64,000 bases of DNA from Meandrina meandrites. Its lineage: Eukaryota; Cnidaria; Anthozoa; Scleractinia; Meandrinidae. The stretch spans positions 33,558,750 through 33,622,749 of the forward strand of contig OY855905.1 of NCBI GenBank assembly GCA_963693305.1, given 5' to 3'. The translations under genes were made by a program, and so were the position numbers. A model generated the notes under the pieces. The model was not told the DNA's origin and searched no databases. It saw nothing but the letters and a program-made list of their open reading frames with translations. Below are positions 36,410-63,405 of this stretch, one piece after another (positions within the stretch are counted from its first letter, which is position 1; the number at the start of each line of letters is the position of its first letter).

Positions 36410-36827
36410 CAGTCAAACCCCTATTAAGCGGCCACCCCCTATTAAGCGACCAGTAACTGAAGTCCCGACACTATTATCAGTTAATACTGTAAACAAAACC
36501 CCTTTTTAAGCGGCCGCAGCCACCTTTCTGCCGTAGCGATGACCGTTCTTCCATTGTTTTTTCCCCTATTTAGCGGCCAGTAAGAATGTAACATTCGATA
36601 TTTGGACACCGGTATACTTTCAACAAGCTCGGACAGTGACGACTAACAAAATCATTCAAACGCAAGTTTATTGTCGTCTTCATGTGGTTCCGTTATTCCT
36701 TTTCACGTAATGTTGTATTGAAATAACGCAACCTTTTTAAATGGCCTTATGCTAATTTCAGACGAACCCCTATTAAGCGGCCAGTTGCCATTTCCCCAAG
36801 GGTGGCCGCTTAATAGAAGTTCTACTG
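36410..36827. mobile_element. TA-flanked MITE, same family as 19334-19793
   Basis: It is flanked by TA at 36408-36409 and 36828-36829. The left end is CAGTCAAACCCCTATTAAGC. The right end is the complement of CAGTAGAACTTCTATTAAGC. It shares long interior stretches with the copy in the sulfotransferase intron. The 418 bp versus 460 bp difference is due to indels. Confidence 0.88.
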
Positions 36828-38398
36828 TAGCTGGTGCTGACTGCATCATCACGAGTGAAAAGCGGCATAACCAAGGGAGATTGATTTTTACACTGATTTT
36901 CGTTTGACTACATTTAATATCATCCAGAGCTTAAATACTACAGCGGTTCTTTAATTACTTGTCGTCCACCGACTCTCTACATCGATACTAAGTATTTTGG
37001 TTGCGACCAAGTGGTCCCCCTTTCTATAAGCTATGTTTTTTTTATTTACACATTATAATTGTTTAATCTTTTCTTACATACAAGTGCATTCTCTGTACAT
37101 ATAATACATGCCGCCGTCTTCACTTTTGGCGTGACGCCGGGGCAAATGATTGCGTGACGGAGGAGGAAGCCAGTTTTCACGCGAGGCATGAGCAGAGGTA
37201 TCCCGTGTAGAAGAAATTTCCGCGGTTCTGCAATTTCAATTTCAATTCAACTGATTAGGCTTGTCAATTTGGTTGTTCGTTCAAATGTTCGCCTTAATCG
37301 TTGCAATTCAGTTATAATTTTTAAGTTTCTCATGTCGGTTATATAATATATGTCTTGTATAATTATTACACAGATTTTAATTCCAATATCAGCAAACCTT
37401 CTTGCAAAACCAAGATTTTGCTGATATTTTCACAGGGCAATAAAATGGAACACGATAATTCCTAAATAAAAACTTAAAATAAACCTACCATATTTTCCTT
37501 CAAATCGGTAAATAAAAATAAAACTATCACTTCAACATTCTCTTGTTTACTTAAACTATTTTTTCCGAAAGATGTCGAACGAGGCTTGACTGTTATGTTG
37601 CATCACCACTTCGTGCAAACCAATTATCGGCCCGTCATTCTTGGAGGGCGGTAAACATGAAACCGCGGTATTGTCTGATTTCAAACGTTTACAAAAACAC
37701 AACGCGTTTGCCTCAGTTAGGAAAGAAAATTCCGCTAAAAATCTATTCTTTGCATTAATACTCATTTCCTAGAATATATGTACAGCGACACTCGAGAATT
37801 TTGCTCCATCTTCAAAGGCAGAGATCATGGCCCACGTGACCACTACTACAAATACGATTTCTTGAACATGTATCACGTGGTATGATTACATGCGCCAAGT
37901 AATCAAATGATCACGTGGTACTGAGAGACCGGCAACGTGATATTCTCAAATAGAGTTGTGGATTTGTGAGAAGTTGAGCAAAACAGACTTGAGTGTCACG
38001 GTTTACCGGGAAAAGTAGTATTGTATCAAATGCAATGGAAAAGGGAGTTTTTTCCTCTCACCGAAATATCGTTTCCCTCCCACGCCCCACTCCGAATACG
38101 CGAAGAGGATAAGTTACATGTGGCTGATGCCTTGGCGGATTTAAGACAACCACAGGCAACTGTCACAACACAAATCAGCTAAAATCGATTTAAAACATGG
38201 CCAAAAGTACATGGGAGTTCTTCGTGTAGAATCAAGAATCACTATTCAGCCATGTCTTTTTTAAAGTACTAAGCAGACACGAGTCCTCTTTTCTATTTTT
38301 ATATAATCGAGAAGGTGGAAAATATATATGATTTTCCGTGAAGGTATGGCTCAGGATGACGACAGAAAAATAAAGTTCATCCTCATTACAGTGGAACC

Positions 38399-38652
38399 TC
38401 GATATAAGGAAGAGCCAAGGGACTAGCAAAATATGTTCACTGTACAACAAGGTCTCGTTACATCGAGGTTCTTTTCCATACATTTTACTATTACTGAGGT
38501 GAATGGTATATTGCAATTCTTTTGGGCGGTTTTAATAAAACAGTTATTCTACTCGCGCTTGTTGGCTATCTACCATCTCATATCCAACGCGCGCTCGTGG
38601 CCGGAATAATTGTTAATTATACCGAGGACTTCGTTATTTAGAGGTTCCACTG
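38399..38652. mobile_element. TA-flanked MITE with nested foldback, beyond the PDE3 stop
   Basis: The left flank is TA at 38397-38398. The left end is CAGTGGAACCTCGATATAAG. The right end is the complement of CAGTGGAACCTCTAAATAAC and is followed by CA. Between about 38503 and 38625 lies a piece of the foldback found at 40909-41028 (TATCCAACGCGCGCTCGTGG). It lies 146 bp past the PDE3 stop codon and so may be within its 3' UTR. Confidence 0.75.
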
Positions 38653-38797
38653 CACTGTGAGAACTGCTCAAGTTCGTATCACGCCCGGACTTCGCCAAAT
38701 CTCTTTTAAGGTAATACTTTTCTTCATTTTCACAATGGGAATGCGGCTTCATAATTTACAGTTTAACATACACGGCATAACTACAATGACTTGTTGT

Positions 38798-53508
<14,711 letters not shown>

Positions 53509-55751
53509 GTTAATTTATCCCATTCGGAAAATTTCAAAAAAGCGGAGAAATTCAAATATAAGAATTCCGCTCAAACCGCTATTCCATGCTTCGCTCGCTT
53601 GCTTACTTTGTTTCGCCAGCGAAACGTCTCTTTCGGTTCGTGCTGGCAGCGCCAAGTATCCTGGGAAGAAACTGGACCAATCAAATGACAGCATTTTATC
53701 TCTTATTGTTGATCATTTGAGGCGTTGACGTCATTCCTGTCACGCGAAATCCCTTTGAAAATTTGACAATTTTTCTCTCAAAATGAAGCGAAGCTAAAAA
53801 GGCCGTTTCCTACGCAATTGATCTTCCCTTTTACCTCAAAGTTAAGCGCCGAATTACGTAAATCGCTCATCAAAATAGCACAAAATAATGCAAGGGCCCG
53901 AAAATGGCCTGAAATTACCATGATAATTTTTTTTTCTAAAATGCAAAGTAGATCAGGGTGAATGTTAATTCGTATAGATCTGCGACAAACTGCAGCCTGT
54001 GTCGCAGTCATTTTCAAATGACTGCGACAAAGAAAAGGAAAATTACAACTTATACCGACATGCAATTAAGGTTTTCAATTCGCCAATCTATGAAAATATA
54101 ACGAACTTGCCATTTACACCTGGGAACATAATATGTAATCTTTGTTTTCTTACGAGAGGAAAAAATTCACTGACATTTGAATAACGAAATCTATTTTCGG
54201 CCACAAAGGCTTCTTTATCCCAACCATCAGGCATAACAGAGACCGTCCAATTTAAACTTCTTCATCGATGCATAAAAACCGACGGTGTACCAAAGTAATT
54301 TTCAAATTCGCGGAGACAATCGGACAATTTAGGAAGGTTTCCGACAAAACAACTCAAGATTTCAAAACACTGAAAACTACAATGTTTTCATTTGTCTGGC
54401 GTAACACTAAAACATTTAATTTTATTGTCGGCCTTTTTAAACCCATTAAAATTCGCCCTCTTTTGTTTACAGAAACAAAAGAAATAATTTGCCGTTTAAA
54501 GAAAAATGTAGACTCGACCTAATATGATCTATATATTTATATATTTAATTATATACCGAAGATAAAATTGTCCCAACAGGAGCCGTTGTCAGACAAAACT
54601 TTTGATTTCTACACCAGTAAGTATTTACGACAGGCAAACATGGAAGGACCCCGACTTTAGTAAACAACCTTAATTAATTTCCAGAAAAACGTCGTAAACA
54701 ACGCAGGACGCCAGAAAGTTGTTTTTCTCTCATTTACATCTGTAGTTATAATTACTTTAATACCGCAAAACGGTATTATTCCACATGCATTTATGTGTAA
54801 GATTCTCACAACTTTTGCTGTAAAATAAATGATTTTCTGAGGAAAACCTGTCTCGTATCATGAATATATTTAAAAAAAATAGTACAAAATAAACGAAGGT
54901 AGTAATGGCAACTACTAAAATCAGGATTTAAAAGCCTGTTTTTCACTGGGGGGCTTACAGTGAGTTTAACTATTTATAACATCGATATATATATACGAAC
55001 GGATTCCGGTCGTCTGGAGCGCCCGACTCAGAATTGAGTAGTTTAATTGGCCCCTCTAACTATCTTGGCAACGAATGGTCGAACTAGCGCTATATTAAAC
55101 TTGCTTAACTTCGGTTCGGGCTGGCAGACCGAAATTCGTCATCAACTGCTACATCACTGTATGTTTGTTTGCAAAGGGATTACTATACTGTCGAAAGGTC
55201 TCAAAAGATTAGGCAACCGCAAGAGAAGCAGCGAGATATCTACAGGCATCTTCTTCAGCCTCAGCTATCCACGGAAGTAGTTTGTCTCTCAATTTCCAGT
55301 CAGTAATCGAAAATAGACGCTAAAACTGTAATGGTGAACAAATTACCACTGGAATAATAGTATCCATAGCCATACCCCCTTCCCCTCCCTGGACTCGATG
55401 GACGCCGAGCCTGTCCCGGGCTCTAGGTAGCTTTTTTCCTCGCTCGCCCGGTTTTTTCGCTCGCCCCCAACTACCGAGCCTGGAACAAGCTGGGCCAGTT
55501 GCGGTTTCAATTTAAGATCTACTCCGTTTACCCCAGAAATGTTCGAGATTTAGAGGCTAGTTTGCGAATACATCAAGGTAATACAGAGGACAGACAAAAA
55601 AAAACGAACAAAAGATTATGTTTTCACAGCCAAAGGTTCCAAATCAAGGTGTTAAAAAGTGGAATTCTAGAAAGTTCCGAAAGTTGGTACCAGGAGCGTC
55701 CCCAGGAGAGGGCTCCCGTTTCGACTTTTTAGAGTTTCAAATATTGAGAGT
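53509..55751. other. Spacer upstream of PDE3, presumably including its promoter
   Basis: No coding frame is supported. The first 250 bp upstream of the PDE3 start codon are less AT-rich. A CTGCGACA / TGTCGCAG inverted pair lies near 53982 and 54005. No TATA box can be assigned with confidence. Confidence 0.35.
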
Positions 55752-56633
55752 TCATCCTCGGAGACCCGTACCCAGGGGCAGTTGGTCGGGGCAAAACGAA
55801 GTAAACCAGACAAACATAGCAGCGACGAAATTTTTCAAGGAGAGCGGAAAAAGCCCCTGGAAAACGAGTCTCTCCAGACCATTTCCAAACGCGTCTGCGA
55901 ATGCTGCACCGGGAAATTTTCGTTTCTAATCGTTTCTAATTCGTAATCATTGGCGGCCGTTCGGCATAATCGCCGACCTGGCTCGTGCAGGACGAAAATG
56001 CACGCAGTGCGGAAAAAATTCCAGTTGGCCGAAATTAATATCCGAAAAGAAAAAAATTGAAACGGGAGATTGCTGTGCCAGTTTATAGGTCTCAATTTGC
56101 TGAGATTTTTATATGGGTTAAAAGTATCGAAAGTACTGTTTTGTACGTTTGATTTTAGCTTTTTATGACATTATATATTGGAATTTTTCCCCACTACGTG
56201 TATTTTTCTCCCCGCGAGCCAGACGAGTATTCGCACAGGTAAACAAACCACTTTTAATATTTACACTGACCCCTGATCGGTCCAAACAAAATTTCCCGCA
56301 GCATCTTGAAACATGTTTTTTTCTGACACCCGAAATGATTTCCCGACTTTTTTCGGCTCTCTGTTGTAAATTAAATTAAACTACCCTCTATAAATAAAGA
56401 CGTTACCTTACCTTACTTTACCTTACCTTACCTTACCTTACCTTACCTTACCTTACCTTACCTTACCTTACCTTACCTTTTCCTGCTCAATCACGAAGCC
56501 AGCATTCGCAGACGCATTTGGAAACGGTCTAGAGAGACTCGTTCCGCTCTTCTTGAAAACTTTCATCACTACGATTTCTGCCCGGTTTACTTCGTTTCGC
56601 TCTGACTAGAAACTGTCCCTGGGATGAGGATGA
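55752..56633. mobile_element. 882-bp element with about 150-bp terminal inverted repeats
   Basis: The left arm (55752 to about 55905) and right arm (about 56500-56633) are inverted and share for example AACGAAGTAAACC and GCGTCTGCGAATGCTG. The outer ends are TCATCCTC / GAGGATGA. TGAGAGT flanks both sides (55745-55751, 56634-56640), giving a target duplication of at least 7 bp. There is no transposase. A (CCTTA)n array lies inside. Confidence 0.78.
56403..56479. repeat. (CCTTA)n microsatellite
   Basis: About 15 tandem copies with one variant (CTTTA). They follow AATAAAGACGTTA, as in a retroelement tail, inside the 55752-56633 element. Confidence 0.95.
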
Positions 56634-57366
56634 TGAGAGTTTTAAGTGCTACTATGATCAAATTCGCATATTTTCTTTTGTAGCCGTTTTAAAATATATA
56701 ACAAGTACTCTTATGAGAAGCAAAACGCCGTTCACTGTTTTCCAATATCTCTTTTATTTCCAGAGATATTCAAGTTTTTAAAATATGCAAATTAGCAGAG
56801 TAATGACGTCATATACTCAACCGAGTTCTGATTAAATACGAAGAAAGTGATATCTCAGCCAATTTGTATTGAAAGTCTCTGATTTTTTTCAGTAACACTC
56901 TGCTAGTTGTGTTTCACAATATGAACTTTACAACTTGGTTACCATGGCAACGTACTAGGTTCCAGATCCCCTCAATGCTAAAGGCTTTTCTGGCCAATTC
57001 TGACATTCTTTTTTAATATTTGTAAAAAATGCTTTACATGCGAGATCTGGCAGGCATATCAATGGATTTGGCAGACGTCTTGCCTGGGTTTAATTTTTCC
57101 GAACAGAAAAATTTTAAAATATTAAAAACAAATTGATGGGGACTGGAAAAGAGTGAGTTGCCATGGTAACATATTTTTATTACAACTGTAGGTGTGGCAT
57201 CTGTGGAGCTATTAGTCTGCCACGTTTCATTGGTCTCTGCAGAAAAATGACTGAGATAACTTAATTTTTGTGCTTGACAAAAACTTGGGTTGAGTAGATG
57301 CAGGAGCACATTAATATGTAACGAAAAATACGAAAATGTCCTGCGCAGCGTTAATTTAAATGAACA

Positions 57367-57558
57367 CATAAGATTTTGTAATGTGAAACGCTGGAAAGTT
57401 AATTTTTAAAAACTAAACGTTTCGGCAGTGCTGCCTTCATCAGTAGTAGTAAAAAAATGTTTTTACATTTTTTTACTACTACTGATGAAGGCAGCACTGC
57501 CGAAACGTTTAGTTTTTAAAAATTAACTTTCCAGCGTTTCACATTACAAAATCTTATG
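57367..57558. repeat. Perfect palindrome, 94-bp arms, 4-bp spacer, upstream of CARF
   Basis: The arms at 57367-57460 and 57465-57558 are exact reverse complements; I compared them base by base. They share CGAAACGTTTAG and CAGTAGTAGT / ACTACTACTG. No target duplication is evident. GAGCACATTAATATG occurs both at 57303-57318 and directly after the right arm. The palindrome lies 364 bp before the CARF start codon. Confidence 0.93.
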
Positions 57559-57921
57559 AGCACATTAATATGCTCCTGGTAGATGTCATCAGTCCCCTAA
57601 TTTGCATTTATAGTGTAAATTCCAAAAGTCCATATGGAATTTTCCCAAAAATTTTTGTGACTCTCACGAGACCCTGTACATCCGGGACATTTGATATATC
57701 CCATAACTCTCTACGGCCATGCATGAAAAGGAGGCCTTCTTTCTTCCACGCGGTCGAGGCCGTCTTCGTTGTAAAGCGAGGCTCTCCTCGAAAGTTTGGC
57801 GCTTTTATTTTTAGCCTCTTTCCTGTCTCGCTTTCAAGCGTAAACACGGAAAACTATTTCATTCATATCAGTGATCGTTTTGTAGACCCTAGCTTCGCAC
57901 GCGTCGGCCGATTTAGATCCA

Positions 57922-60900
57922 ATGGCGGCGGATTCCGCCGAAGCGCTGTCGAGCGATGCTATTCAACAACAAATCATGGCTTCTGAGCAAGTATCCGCGG
58001 CTGAAGTTCTCCAGAACGCTTTGTCAGCGAACATCTCAACAACTATTCCAACTATTTCGCAGCAAAATGGGGGAATCACCACCATTTCGACATCGACTTT
58101 ACCCGAGACGATGACGACTACGGAAGCGATGATGGCGACGGAGAGTATTTCAGTTGGTACACAAGGGGCTTCGGCCACGTTGAGTGGGCAAGAAATCGTA
58201 GAGAATATTCCTCAAGTCCAGCAACACGAGTCCGTTGTAAGTGTTGCAGGAACTCAAGAAAGTTTGGTCATCTCAACTGAAAACGTTGCTATTACTACAA
58301 GTGCTTCACTTGACGCTTCGCAGCAAATAGCGAGTTTATCCAGTGCAGTGCAAGCGAATTATCCGTGGGCCGCCCGACTTCATGACTGTGAACTTATAGG
58401 GGATTCCTACAGGGGATATGTAACCAACGAAGTAGAACTGGACTTGATCCTAACACTACACAAACAGCATACCAACAGCTGCTGGGGAACAAGGCAGTCA
58501 CCTTCATCCGCTAAACCGTCTATTCGTCTGATGTGGAAATCACAGTATGTGCCTTATGATGGGATCCCGTTCTTGAATACAGGTATGTGAGGGTACAGGG
58601 GTTTATATTTTAATTTCCATTTTACAATACAATACAATTCCCAACACCTTGAAAATTGTGTGCATTAATGCCACACTGATGTAAACTGCGTACCCAATTT
58701 TCCCCAAGCTCGACCCCTGCGAGCACTGTATGAATAGTACATGTATGATACAGGAATCAACACATTCTATAGCTGTGCCATAAAATTGCCCTGGGCTTAA
58801 ATTATTTTGTCTGCCTATTTGGGTGGCCGTTTTGGGGGGAGGACCCACATGTATAATATTCAGTGGGGTGGGGGACATATTTTTGGATGGAAATTTGAAT
58901 TTCAAATTAGGTTTATATTTGAAAGTGATCTTGCATCTGGCAGGTTTTACATGCCTACAAGAATACAAATACCCTGCAAGCAGAGTCTTCTTCAATCTTC
59001 CTAGATTAGTTGGGATTCTTCCTCTTCCTGACTAATATAGGAAGATCCAAGAAGACTCTGCTCACAGGGAAGAATACCAAACTCTTCAAAAGCTACATGT
59101 ATTAAGTAAAATATATAAACATGTGGGAGGGCTTATACATTTGTGCATCTCAGGGATTTGGAGGCCTTATTTGGGGAGAGAGGCTATTTTCAGTTAGAGC
59201 TTATGTTGCAATGTGTAGTTCCAGAAAATATCCATACCCCCACCACGGAGGGAATTCCAGCTAAGACCCCCCACCTCTCCGGATTTTCCATTTTTGTGAA
59301 GAAAAATACCCCCTCCCCTCCGGAATTTCCGAAAGTGTCTTTCATACCCCCTGCCCCTCTGGAAAAAGCAATTTAAAAAGAAATTGTGCAAATGTTCTAA
59401 ACATTAGGCCACCTTCCATTGTAAACATCAACCGATCGATCGAACCATCTTAACGATACATACTGTTGAAGACAAAAAATACGTCAGTAATTTCTTCAAA
59501 AGTAAGCAGAAAAAATATCTGGTAGTGACATGCAAGATTACCTTGATGTATAACCATCCATCCCCTTTCATTCCAATCCAAAAGAAAACCACTTAATGTA
59601 TTAGAACATGGATTGAAAACTGTTGACAACATTCACTGTAAACATGATCACAAAATCGCAAACACACTTGCAGAGAAAGCCAAATTGACCCAGAAAATTG
59701 CAAACAAATTGCCAGAAATAACAAGAACAAGATATTCTCGGGTTTCTGAAATTGTTACACTACTTTCATCATTGATAAACAGAAAAATGTTCGCAAACAA
59801 GGACGACTTTCTGTCGATCTAATGCGAGAAACAAACAACTCTAGTCACCAGTGCATTTCGGTCAAACCACATGACAATTTTACTTGGACTGGTACGAGAC
59901 TGGTACAAGTAATGGTGGTCGCATTTGAGGAACAACATGGAGGATTTCTGCGAACTTGATAGCTTTCACTGTGCTTTCAGGAGGAAGAAAACCTGTTTAA
60001 AATGTAATATGGTCATGTATCGAAAACCTAGAATGCTATTTTTCCTATGTAAAAGATTTTCAGAGTAGGTAAGAAATGATTTTGAAACAAATTTGCATGG
60101 CATCAAACTTGACCATCTGGAAACGTGAATTCATTGACAACCCTTCCTCCTCTCCAGAATTTCCTGGGCCTTTGACCCCGCCACCCCTCTGGAATTTCCA
60201 ATTCCCTCCGTGGTGGGGGTATGGATATTTTCTGGAACCACACAATGGTAAAAATTGGTATTTTTCTTTGTTCTGGTGTATGGTAATATATGAAAACAGA
60301 AACCCATAAGGGTTGAAACGTGTAACTTCCTATGATTTGTATTGCACAAAGCGTCTGTGCATTCGTTTCCATTAAGTACAGTGTACCATATTTGGAAAAC
60401 CATGAGAAACAGATCAACCAATCAAAATTGTAATATTCGGATTAAATTCAGCGCGCGCTAGCTCGCGCTAAATTACGTAATCTTGTTTTTGAATAACTTG
60501 GGTGGAATAAAGTTAAATTTGCTTAAATTCATCTGTTTCATCATCATTTAGTGGTCTGGAGAAATTCACTTGGATACTCTTTTAATGAATTTCTTTAGTT
60601 TCTGTGAGTAATTTACTGTGTTTAGGTCGGAATTCAAGTGACTTACCGCAAATCCGAAATTTTATTGCGTGTCATTATGTGTGTAAATAATTCGCATGTA
60701 CAAACTCTTTGTGTTTCCAAATATGGTACTTGGCAAAACTGAATATTTGAACGCTGTGAACGTGCGTTACACGTTTCAACTCCTTATTTATTTTTTTTTT
60801 GTTATTGACAAATTTTAAAATTGCTTACATTGATAAGGATACAATTATAATTACAGACATTACTCACACTACTAACAATCCGAATATTTACACTTCTCAC

Positions 60901-60981
60901 AATAAGATTACTAATAATAAAGTACAATGAAAAATTTAAATAGAAATTACTGGTTAAAAGGAAAACAACTACAATTACAAT

Positions 60982-61024
<43 letters not shown>

Positions 61025-63340
61025 AAAAGCATAACAAATTTACTAATAAATGTGCTAAATAAGAAAATTTGACCACTTTTTATTAAAGGCAGTGCGATTA
61101 TTGGTCATGATTGCGATGTATTTTTCCGTTTCAATTTTATCTCAAACGAGAGTGATATAATCGGCGAACTGAAATCTTTGGTCTGTTAGGGCATTAGTAT
61201 ACAAAAAGTATTTTCCAATTATAATCAAGTGGTTAAGGGTTGAACAGGACGACCAGTTATCTGTTACGCCGTATATTATTTCTGTTTTAGAAAGAGAAGT
61301 CTTCTTTTTTTTTTGATAGCGAATTATACCAAGTAGTGAACTCGGACCAGAAAGATCTGGCTGCTGAACATGTGAAGAATAAATGAGCAATCGTTTGTTT
61401 GACATTGGTACAGTAGGGACAATAAGGGTTTGGTTTTTTCTTCATTTTATACAGAATGTTATTTGTATATAGTATGTTGTGAATTACCTTGTACTGGAAG
61501 ACAGATAGTTTTACTTCTTTCGTTACGCAAAATGGAAGCGAATAAACACCTTGTCGCGTTTGCGCATCAAAACAGCATTCTATTAATCTTTTATCTGCGG
61601 TAGGAGGACATTGCTGTCGGTTGACCAGAGTGTTATAAACTGTTTTACACGTGAGTTTGTCGATTGCGGGATGCGGGTCTGTCGGGACACAATGATGTTC
61701 GTCTCTTTTCAGACTCTTCTTCCAATGAATTAGTATAGCCGACAACAAACTTAAGTATTGTAAAAAATTGCATTTAATTTTGAATTTTTCCAAGAAAGTA
61801 TTAAATGACATGAAGCCAGTTCCTTCATCGTTAGTTTCAACTCCTTATGAGTTTCTGATGAAAATGAATCTTAAGGTGGCTTACTACAGTTTTTACAAGG
61901 CAAGAGCCCATGCTACGATTTGGCTGCCTGACGCCAATATTGCTCGCGTGCGCAAACTTTGGCTTGCAACACTAAAAGAAACAAAAACAAGTTTGAGCTC
62001 TTTTTTCAAGAGTTAAAAGTTTCAGAAAGTTTTAGAATACTGTTAGACAAGTCTTAGGATGAAAACAATACTACAAATAGGTAGATAAACAACTGGCAGA
62101 GGAGTTCTAATTTTGCTGTTTTTCATTGCATGTAACGTGTGGCATCACACGAGCACACACTCCAATAAAAGGGCATGCGCAATTCAATTCTCGTCTAAGG
62201 TCGTAAAAACCTGATTTTGGCTCAAAAGTTCTCAAAAACCTACCGTACAACCCATGATGAAGCTTTCACAATTAATTTTTAGGGGTGAATCACGTCCACA
62301 GCCAAAATTTAAAAAAACGGTAACACAGATTTTGAGCTATTTTTTAGATAGGCAAGATATCACATTTACCTACAGTGTATTTTGCAAAAAATCTGTCCAA
62401 CAGATTTTTAATTTAATTTGCATGAATATTGGGCTCATTTATCCCCTCAAAACTGTAGTAAGCCACCTTAAACAAAGGAAAATGCCAAATTTTACCAATT
62501 TACCATGCAAACACTGTATGAGAAACAGGAACCAAGCCCTGGGCTTAAATTTGCTTGTCCCATTCTGGTGGCCTTTTGGGGGGAAGGACCACATGTATAA
62601 TATTCAGTGGGGGCATATTTCGGAAGGAAGGTTGTTTGTCTAGCCAAAGAAACAACCCTTGCGCTGGACAACTGAACAAAGTCAAAGAAATGCCGAAGAT
62701 CAAGAACAGAATTGCCAAAGGGTTTTTGCTTTAATCATCCTTCCAGAGATTTGCACTTATGGAGACACAATAATTGATACCCTCCACCTCAACATTTCCA
62801 GCATTTCAAAGCTGAAAATAAAATGGCATCCGATATCTGAATGTCCTGCTGAAGAGGAAGATGTTCACCTTCCTTCGGTGGCATGTCTAGTACTGACGAA
62901 ACTGATGATTCATATGATAATGTAAATGATGATGATGCTTTGTGTTCTGTATGAAGATCAAAATTTCAACCAAGTTCAATCAAAAGTTGTTTCTTGACTT
63001 CTTTGTCCTATTGTTTAATTTTCCTTATAACAAATTCCAGCAAAATAAATACTAACATAAAATTTTATTTTAAAGGTCGACGAGCAACAGTAATGGAATG
63101 CCAGTATGGACCAAGAAGAAAAGGAGCAGTTAACAAAAAACAGCTTGACTATGATGAACATGGTCGTCCATTAAAAAGGCATCGACCTACATGTCCTGCC
63201 AGGATTTATGTCAAGAAAGTGCGCAAATTTCCTGAGTTCAGGATAGATCCAAATCTTGAAGGAAAGAATGTCCGTCAGGCCCAGGAGAGAGCATTAACGG
63301 CACTGAGGCTGGCAGGGGTGCATGTTGGTGGAGAGGAGAG
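57922..63340 (+). CDS. CARF: Calcium-responsive transcription factor (CARF), 5' exons, partial
   Basis: CARF is a nuclear DNA-binding factor described in mammals as activating genes in response to calcium. Exon 1 (57922-58582) encodes a 140-residue Ser/Thr/Gln-rich region resembling an activation domain. The CARF domain then starts with [19 protein letters not shown] and WGTRQSPS, and ends with [16 protein letters not shown]. Exon 2 (63076-63340) continues in phase with [32 protein letters not shown] and a helical segment ([20 protein letters not shown]). The introns are GT/AG, and exon 2 ends mid-codon at a GTAAAT donor. The start codon is an ATGGCGGCG just after a stretch without stops and fits the family. 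The gene continues past the window. Intron 1 (58583-63075) holds several mobile elements. Confidence 0.92.
58790..58885 (+). repeat. Direct repeat in CARF intron 1, copy 1
   Basis: The sequence CCCTGGGCTTAAAT ... ACATGTATAATATTCAGTGG recurs with about 85% similarity at 62539-62625. It is probably an unrecognised interspersed repeat. Confidence 0.7.
58970..59071. mobile_element. 102-bp palindromic element with 9-bp target duplication
   Basis: The left arm starts TACCCTGCAAGCAGAGTCTT and the right arm ends AAGACTCTGCTCACAGGGAA. The arms are about 40 bp. The flanks GAATACAAA (58961-58969) and GAATACCAA (59072-59080) match at 8 of 9 bases. It is in the same family as 41580-41636. Confidence 0.82.
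59212..60243. repeat. Inverted repeat pair about 1 kb apart in CARF intron 1
   Basis: TTCCAGAAAATATCCATACC plus CCCACCACGGAGGGAATT at 59218-59257 recurs inverted at about 60196-60237. The outer ends TGTGTAGTTCC and GGAACCACACA also pair. This is either one TIR element or two opposite copies of a short repeat. The interior has no supported gene. Confidence 0.65.
60785..61811 (-). mobile_element. L1/Tx1-like LINE, 3' part only, minus strand
   Basis: The frame 61811-61287 reads a C-terminal LINE segment with [20 protein letters not shown]. This is followed by a zinc-knuckle-like CPYC...HLFFTC and [13 protein letters not shown] frameshift in a run of ten A (about 61307-61316) moves to 61405-61142 ([29 protein letters not shown]), which continues the protein. 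The 3' side includes a (CA/TG) array and a poly-T (plus strand) near 60790. It lacks the RT core and is 5'-truncated. Confidence 0.75.
60984..61020. repeat. (CA)n microsatellite
   Basis: A run of CA dinucleotides of about 18 copies followed by A9, in the 3' region of the minus-strand LINE. Confidence 0.95.
61875..62467. mobile_element. TTAA-flanked MITE, piggyBac-like
   Basis: The ends GGTGGCTTACTACAGTTTTT and AAAACTGTAGTAAGCCACC are inverted. TTAA flanks the element at 61871-61874 and 62468-62471. TTAA duplication is the hallmark of piggyBac insertion. At 593 bp it carries no transposase. The plus-strand frame at 61768-62016 crosses the left end and is an artefact. Confidence 0.85.
62539..62625 (+). 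repeat. Direct repeat in CARF intron 1, copy 2
   Basis: Partner of 58790-58885. It lies just downstream of the TTAA-flanked MITE. Confidence 0.65.
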
Positions 63341-63405
63341 GTAAATTGAATAATGAAGATTTTGTGGATAAAATTGTTAAAAGACTCAGTAGATAATTTT
63401 TGCAG

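Larger units (their letters stand above)
33603..38390. other. Spacer between aminomutase and PDE3 genes, repeat-rich, no gene supported
   Basis: It contains an inverted pair sharing GTAAATTTTAAGCTCGGTAA (33953-33972 and 34043-34063), a MITE-like inverted pair near 35325 and 35543, a small palindromic insertion (35618-35692) and a TA-flanked MITE (36410-36827). A proline/serine-rich frame starts at 36253 (MFDQFRVSQPTTPPLD) and is truncated by that MITE. No partner exon was found. Confidence 0.45.

Noticed and set aside
36253..36456. Pro/Ser-rich frame starting MFDQFRVSQPTTPP
   Set aside because: No splice partner or domain was found, and its end is inside a MITE. It may be a relic exon but cannot be supported.
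57608..57847. Minus-strand frame upstream of CARF
   Set aside because: It overlaps the presumed CARF leader, with no domain or splice support.
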